This document shows, in pieces, positions 58,431 to 64,000 of a stretch of 64,000 nt of DNA. Both the position numbers and the translations under genes were made by a program. Under the pieces are notes generated by a model. It was not told the DNA's origin. It saw nothing but the letters and a program-made list of their open reading frames with translations, and did no database searches. Origin of the DNA: Styela clava (Eukaryota; Chordata; Ascidiacea; Stolidobranchia; Styelidae); the NCBI RefSeq assembly GCF_964204865.1, contig NC_135258.1:3835001-3899000 (forward strand). The letters are read 5' to 3'. Numbering within the stretch: position 1 is the first letter of the stretch; each line of letters starts with the position of its first letter.

Positions 58431-58950
58431 GGGATGCGAATTTCGGATCGAATATTTGAATCGAATAGTAAATTATTCGAATCGGTTCATACAAAAATTT
58501 CGAATTGCCACCATCTTGATTTTGTTTTCTTTTTTCTATCAGCCAAAGGTCGAGGTGAATTCCACAATTTTTTTAATTTAAGTCATACTTTTACAATGCA
58601 GTTGGGAGAGATTCTATGCTTTACGTAATTTAGGTGTATGGACGACCCAATACAAAAAAGTCACATATAATTAATAAAGTGTTCAATTCAAAATGGGTAC
58701 TCCCGTAGTGTGTGTACCAGGTTAGGCTGATGCCATAATTTTATTCCGATTTCCCTTATTTTAGTTCGTTTATGAGTTCGGGGACTTTTTGTGTAAGCCA
58801 AGTGAACATACCCCCTGTTCATAGGTTTCAGTCCCTTTACACAACTTGATGTAAAATAGGTGAACAAAATTAGTTACCTTCATATTGGTATACATACTTC
58901 TGAAGCGCCCAAGCAAAATATTCAATTCGATTCTGAAATCATCAGGTAGC
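58427..58950. mobile_element. TCGAA-rich MITE, split by a palindromic MITE
   Basis: It shares 'attcgaatcggttc', 'caaaaatttcgaattgccac' and 'tcgattctgaaatcatcagg' with the element at 30423-30845 in reversed order. The inserted MITE lies at 58696-58909. The outer ends are degenerate (aggggatgcgaatttcgg, gaagatacccagcctaa). Confidence 0.7.
58696..58909. mobile_element. Palindromic MITE, 212-bp form, nested
   Basis: It starts ggtactcccgtagtgtgtgt and ends ttctgaagcgcc and is collinear with 45225-45436, including 'cccttatttt' and 'cttggtgtaa'-like segments. The target duplication is imperfect. Confidence 0.8.
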
Positions 58951-59011
58951 CGAAGATACCCAGCCTAATTACCATCTCTCATCAAAGTACTAGTTCATGT
59001 CGGGTATGGGA

Positions 59012-59520
59012 CAGTGGCGTAGCAAGACTCTCGTGGGACTCCCCGCAAAAATATTTCGTGGAAATGACCCTAAAAACTCTCGGACATAAGCTAAAACAAC
59101 GCCTTTTTTATTTCGTCAAAAAGCATAACATGTCGCTATTAAATAGCATGGGTAACCTAAAATTTGCTGTTCATCTTGGTTACTTTAATTTTTCTCATAC
59201 GTGCTTCCTCTTCTGCCCTTTTTCTGCGTTTTTGTGCGCCACTGAGAGGTTTTGCTTTCGACATCATTCTGACAGCCTTCGTAATTTTGCCGAGGCGATC
59301 AAACCACAAGACGCCGAAATTCGACGACTCCCTGGCATTGTTACGTAACAAACAGATTTGAGCAAAACTAACATCAACGTTATAAGATGTGTATAACTGG
59401 TTTTGCAATGCAGCTTTTGGTTTTGCGGCTTAAATTTCTAAATTCTAACCGCTTGGGCCCCTTTGCGCTGTGGGCCCTCCCGCGACCCCGAGGGTTGCAG
59501 GGGTGGATGCTACGCCACTG
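59012..59520 (-). mobile_element. hAT element with transposase remnant, nested in a SINE
   Basis: The ends CAGTGGCGTAGCAAGAC and ATGCTACGCCACTG lie inside a perfect 8-bp duplication gtatggga (59004-59011, 59521-59528). On the minus strand a frame holds SKAKPLSGAQKRRKRAEEE. This resembles the K-x-L-S-G-A-Q-K-R-K/R-x-R-x-x-E-E-E start of ZMYM1-like/TTF-type hAT transposase proteins. At 509 bp it is an internally deleted, non-autonomous copy. The target is a SINE copy (58975-59011 plus 59521-59570). Confidence 0.88.
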
Positions 59521-59595
59521 GTATGGGATTAGTTAACCAGTTATTTGTTTCAGATTCATGGGCGTAAAAGTATGTAGACAATTATTGGAATTATC

Positions 59596-62500
59596 TTACA
59601 ATGTGACATCACAATACTTACAATAACGCTTGATAAACATTTTTGCTCCAGTGTAGAGAATTTTAGCTGTAACAGGAAAATAGGAATTTAATTGGTAAGA
59701 ATTATTGTTTGATTAAACACAAAAAACAAACACTTCAATTATAACTACAAGCAACATAATATAATCCCAAACATGTCGCCAAGGTACTGAATGACCTCCG
59801 GAGACCAGTATGACACTCATCTGGACAAAAGGTAAAGGAGATTAGGAAGGGAACCCCTCCCTTTGAAATGTAAATAAAAATGTATAGTATCTTCATACGC
59901 TAACAAGTCAAAAATACTATCGCATTTATTGTTACCAAATATTTTCTTAAGTCCCTGTACATCCAGCGTCTGTAGAAGGATCACATATTTATCTCGGGGG
60001 AAAAGAAAGTCTATAGGAAGGCTTAATGAAATGGCGAACTACGGCCTTTCGTCCGATTACCATTCCATGTCGGTGTGGGATTTGTTAGCCAGGTATATGT
60101 TTCAGATGCATGGGCTTGATGGTGGACGAGCCGTAGTATCCAACCCAATTAAAATACAACATTGATCAATTAAAATAAACATTATTCATTTTGGTAAGTG
60201 TTTAAGTTATTATTAAATACAGAACATATACACAATAACTGTAATTAAACAGAACAAGGGAACATTCATGGATGGGAAAAGCTTTGCTGTTCAACCGCCA
60301 ATTATCTGGCTAGCCATACTCCTTTGAATATTAGCGGATTGATACTGCTCCTCGTCCAGTTGCCATCGGACATGGGAATAGTTAACCAGTTATTTGTCTG
60401 AAATGCATAGACTTGATGGGGAGGAAGCGTAACCAATCAGCGGATACGTGAACCACCCTACGGCGGCGAGGAGTCAAGCAATTCTTTCCCACATACTTAT
60501 CCCTTGAGATTCGAACCGCTTACCGGTGTCGGTTATAGAAAAGGTTATCTGTTTGCTTATTTCGGATGCATGTACTCGGTCGGATACGGCTTCCTACACT
60601 ATCAAGTCTATATATCTGAAACAAATCTCTTGTCCTGGTCAACTATTTCCAAACTAAACATTGATGGGAATTGGGGATTCTTCTTCAAAAAGACGAGGTA
60701 ATCTCTTTTGATAATAGGTATATCTTTTATATTTGTTAGAGAATTCGTACAAAACTCGCCGTCAATAATAGTATTTTTGAAATTCCCCCCAAAAAATTCC
60801 CTCTCATTTTTAATTGGATATTATTGGATGACGCCACTCAAAGAACAGATTTTATACTCCGCGAATATCCTTCCCTAGTTAAAGTTGTGTGCTTACTTTT
60901 GTCTCACAATTTAAGTATGATTGTTTTCTTGTCCACTGGTTGGAAAAAATAAAGACCAAAGACAATGACTAGAAATACTACGAAACCGTCTTATCGAATT
61001 TCCTCTCTCCCGGGATAAATATGAAATCCCTGTTCTAATGTTGAATGTACCATTGAACTCAATCGGTGCTCGGCGATGTGACGCATCATGCTAAGCGTTA
61101 GGAATCCGCTCGCCAACGCACCTCCGATTACTCTGCGTGAGTTCGCATGTTCGAATCCTATTCGGGATAGTTATGTGCGAGAAGATTGCTAAACTACTCG
61201 CTGCCGCAGGGTGGTTCACGTAACCTCTGGTTGGTTACGGCCTCCTCCACCATGAAGTCCATGCTTTCGAAAACAAATATCTGGCTAACTAATTCCATAC
61301 CCGACATGAACTGGCAACAGGACGATAGGCTGTGGTTCAACATATGATAAAACCGTCTTATCGGCTTTCCTCGTTCCCTGAATAAATAAGTAACTTCAAT
61401 CCTATCCTAAATGCTTACTTGGACCTGCAGTTATTCCGTCGACCTTACCAACCGCTGCCATAGTATCAGCGTAACGTTTTCCCGTAAGCTTCACTTTATA
61501 GCACGCGTGATTCGTACCACCTGGTGCAAATTTGTACCTGAAAATCCGTCAATAATATTTTTAGGGATAATATAAGACAGTCGTTCCCAACCGGGGCACG
61601 TAGCCCACCAAATGGGCCACAAAGCAGTTGGGGGGGGGGGCCATCATGCTAGACGAAAAATTTATTTCCCCTTACAAGAAAAATCGCCCGTTCTCCCTAG
61701 TTTCATTGTTTGATAAGATTATTTCACAGGGTATAAATCTGGGTGTTTTTTTCTTGTTGAGCATGAATTGTTTAACATAATGAGATTCGGAATCTACCAA
61801 TCAAAATAACACTCTGAATACCATTGGACTGATAAACAAAGGAGCATAGGTGGAGAACCCCTGATAAGACGTCAATTCACGCAAGATATATTTTTTCATT
61901 TCAAGGGTGTTAAGGGTTAGGGAGGGGGGGGGGGGGGTATTCAAGTTCAATTATATTTAAGTATCAAGGGAGAGGGGAGTAGAAATTTTAGAGGGGACGG
62001 CTGGTAGTACTTGATTTGCTATTAGCAATTAAACTATTTGTAAAAATGACTGTCTTATCTACACTGGTTTTTAGGATATTCAAATACAAATATATTTAGT
62101 ATATTCAAGGTAAGAGGAGGGGGGGGGGGGGGGCAAATTTCAACACAGGGGGGGGGGGGGGGAATTTCAAGACAGGGAGGGGGTATTACGGCTAGTAGTA
62201 CCTACCACCATCCCCCTCCTCCCTGTAAAGCACAACTCTTCCGTGCCCCTTCGTCCTTGGCGGAAAACTGTGCGCCATCATGTGAACTGAAATCACCGTT
62301 CGGTATCTGGAAAAAAATCATTATTGGACACAAAATGGACGCATTATGCTGGCGTTTTGAACATGTACTTTATATGAAGTCATTTTATTTTAGGCTACTC
62401 AGGAACATTGTTCGGTAAACAAACGATGTTGTTTTTCGTTTTTATTTGATAAATTATTTGTGGGGCTTCATAAATAATAGGCAATCTCGCCACGGGCTCC

Positions 62501-63761
62501 GTAACACCAAATGTTTGAGAACCCTGTTCGGTCTATTATCTTAGAATTTTAAAATTTTAAAACGCTTCAGACAAAAATTTTGAATCGCGGCCATCTTGTT
62601 TTATATTTCAGCCAACACGAATTCACGTTATGTTTTGGATTAGGATAAGCTTCAAATATTCTGCCACAACCAACTTGCCACATCGCAATTTTTTTGCGAC
62701 ACTCAGGAACTTGCATATTTTAGCACAAAAGATAGAATCTTAACTGTATTTCGGGGATGGTGGGTCTCAGTACTGGTTCCAAAACCTTCAAATTTAATAG
62801 ATATTTCGTTTGAAGCAGGTTGTAAGTTAGTGTTGAAAAGACTATACCGCGACCCCCATCAAGCCATATTGCGACCCACGGGTGGTGAGCATTTCTAATC
62901 GATTATTAAAATACTCGAATCGTCTCACAGCTAAATTTCGAATCGCCGCCATCTTGTTTTTTTTCTACTCCGCCAATGGTCTTTTTTCATTGAGGCCTTA
63001 TTTTTCAACGCAATTCTGACATATGACTATTTTCTGTAGTTAGTTATTGATAAACCGTGTTTCTTATTGTGAGTGAACGCTCCGCAATCTGTCTCAGTGA
63101 TGTATTATATGTTTTTAGTAATTTATTTGTTAATGGAACCAATTACAATAAAAAAAAGTCGCATACAATTACATATCTCCCATTGATTCCCAAGTATTCG
63201 AGATTCGATTCGATTTGAAAAAAAATATTCGATTCGATTCTGAAATCATCAGGTATTTGAAAACGTTCAGGACTGAGCATTTCGAACTAAATTATTCGAA
63301 TCGGTTCAGACAAAAATTTCGAATCGCCGCCATCTTCTTTTTTTTTTTTTTCCGCCAACACGGATTCACGTTATGTTTTTGGTTAGGCTTCGAATTTTTT
63401 CTATCACGACCCACTCAGCACGAGAAAATTTTTTCCCTCAAGAACTTTAATGTGACCGATGCGCTTGCATTTTTTTTGCACAAAAGATCGAATCTTAGTT
63501 CTATTTTGGTGATGGTGTGTCTAATGTACTGATTACAAATCTTTCAAAGTTGATCGATATTTTATAAAAGTTAGTGTTTGGAAAGACTTTACCGCCACCT
63601 ATATTAAGCCCTATTGCGACCCATGGGGACCGAGGCTCCCATATTAAAGTGAACAAGTTTATACAACGAAGAAGATATGTACCAGTTTGTCAGACTCCTC
63701 GGCAATAAAGGAACCGATGCTCAGCTTGTATCCACTGTTTCGGTCTCCAACCTTAAATGAT
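59596..63761 (-). CDS. Fibrinogen C-terminal domain protein (3' exons only)
   Basis: Fibrinogen-related (FReD) proteins are usually secreted and include ficolins, FREPs and tenascin-like proteins. Four minus-strand exons join in frame: 63683-63761, 62206-62306, 61425-61537, 59596-59666. Visible motifs in order: SFKVGDRNSGYKLSIGSF, then SSHDGAQFSAKDEG with a following Cys (as in HNGMKFSTKDxDND...NCA), GGGGWWYKF, ACYKVKLTGKRYA, GKVDGIT, and a terminal AKMFIKR followed by a 7-residue tail and stop. The GGWWY codons are split across the exon 2/3 junction, which supports the model. The loop between GGWWY and the next Cys is longer than usual, and the Trp after GKVDGI is absent, replaced by a short diverged stretch. 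The first exon begins in mid-codon, so upstream exons lie beyond the window; the coiled coil or other N-terminal partner is unseen. Subfamily is undetermined. Confidence 0.82.
59970..60150 (-). repeat. SINE fragment, fibrinogen-gene intron 3
   Basis: It contains 'catatttatctcggggg', 'ggcgaactacggcctttcgt' and 'ttcagatgcatgggcttgat', matching the reversed family body and tail. The head is missing. Confidence 0.7.
60340..60530 (-). repeat. SINE fragment with partial head, fibrinogen-gene intron 3
   Basis: It contains 'aatgcatagacttgatgggg', 'accctacggcggcgaggagt' and a B-box remnant 'gagattcgaaccgcttaccg'. The tail end is degraded. Confidence 0.65.
61056..61415 (+). repeat. tRNA-derived SINE, full length
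   Basis: The head carries 'catgctaagcgttaggaatc' and the B box 'atgttcgaatcctattcggg'. The body carries 'gctgccgcagggtggttcac' and 'gtccatgctttcgaaaacaa'. The tail ends 'aatcctatcctaa'. It runs to within 10 bases of the end of fibrinogen-gene exon 3 (61425) and is antisense to that gene. Confidence 0.85.
61573..61864. mobile_element. hAT-type MITE, GTTCCCAACC family
   Basis: It starts cagtcgttcccaaccggggc and ends ataggtggagaacccctg. The interior 'ttatttcacagggta' and 'atcaaaataacactctgaat' match the other copies. A run of 11 G lies at 61630-61640. Confidence 0.75.
61924..62162. repeat. Cluster of long G runs
   Basis: Uninterrupted G tracts occur at about 61924-61937, 62119-62133 and 62148-62162, with further short G runs between. 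They lie in an intron of the fibrinogen-domain gene, and on its transcribed sense they are C-rich. Their lengths may be unreliable in an assembly. Confidence 0.85.
62890..63420. repeat. TCGAA-rich MITE copies, degenerate
   Basis: Two adjacent pieces each contain 'aatttcgaatcgccgccatctt' broken by substitutions. There is also 'gagattcgattcgatttg' and 'ttctgaaatcatcaggtatt', as in 30423-30845. A third piece lies at about 62560-62640. The elements appear stacked or truncated. Confidence 0.6.
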
Positions 63762-63866
63762 CTAAATACATGGATTAACAAGATTTTTCGCTAGAGAATT
63801 TCATGGAAATACCATTGAAAATTGCAAACTTATTGACAGTGTGGAATAGAAAGCGACTCCATGGAT

Positions 63867-64000
63867 CAGTGGTGTATCTACGTAAAAGGGCAAACACGGC
63901 AAGTTTAAAAATGCGCCCCCTTGATCGTTGGCTGACAAATTTTTAACGACTGTGTTTTGAGATTGAATACTTGTACGTTTTTATTTGAGTAAAAAAAAGG
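63867..64000. mobile_element. Left end of the CAGTGGYGTATCTACG element
   Basis: It starts cagtggtgtatctacgtaaa and follows the left part of 41029-43332 ('aaaatgcgcccccttgatcg', 'ggctgacaaatttt'). It runs off the end of the window. Confidence 0.8.

Larger units (their letters stand above)
50500..59595. other. Gene-poor interval between UBXN7 and the fibrinogen-domain gene
   Basis: A possible UBXN7 poly(A) signal aataaa lies at 50682-50687. No exon is supported elsewhere. Mobile pieces fill much of it: 50517-50590 (half palindromic MITE), 50889-51343, 51357-51687 (ends cagaggcgtacc and cgcccctg), a SINE split by a MITE (52520-52985), 54029-54385, 54727-54964, 56382-56640 and the nest at 57445-57911. 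A CT run lies near 52354. A 121-codon frame at 55312-55677 has no recognised relative. I see nothing definable in 55680-56380. Confidence 0.55.

Overview
The window is animal nuclear DNA: AT-rich, with intron-split genes, GT-AG introns of roughly 0.3 to 3.7 kb, and very many small DNA transposons. Five protein genes can be built exon by exon with reading frame kept across every junction. The gene set (mu-class glutathione transferase, PPP4R2, CEP63, UBXN7, and a fibrinogen-domain protein) fits an invertebrate metazoan. A deuterostome such as a tunicate is my low-confidence guess; the sequence does not fix the species.

Layout. 1-3449: a tandem duplication whose two copies share one hAT-type insertion and an array of about 86-bp minisatellite units. 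3450-8371: repeat-rich intergenic DNA. 8372-12183 (+): four-exon mu-class GST. 12184-19019: intergenic, with several foldback MITEs and a 24-bp minisatellite. 19020-24551 (-): PPP4R2, eight exons. 24552-26966: head-to-head interval. 26994-36404 (+): CEP63, eleven coding exons. 36405-38962: short intergenic gap. 38963-50499 (+): UBXN7, ten exons. 50500-59595: gene-poor and full of nested transposons. 59596-63761 (-): last four exons of a fibrinogen C-domain gene whose 5' part lies beyond the window.

The genes are not an operon and share no pathway. PPP4R2 (phosphatase 4 regulation), CEP63 (centriole duplication) and UBXN7 (p97/cullin adaptor) are housekeeping genes; the GST acts in detoxification and the fibrinogen-domain protein is probably secreted. 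PPP4R2 and CEP63 are divergent, but their start codons are 2.4 kb apart.

The most striking structure is the mobile DNA. Many elements have hAT-type ends (CAGNG or TAGGG) and 8-bp target duplications that I could read directly. One family, with termini GGGGCTCCCGAAG or close variants, has at least ten copies. Its members are long palindromes of 110 to 236 bp with different cores, and most have perfect 8-bp target duplications. Several elements sit inside others, giving a readable order of insertion. I found no CRISPR array, no prokaryotic-type system and no convincing new protein-coding system.
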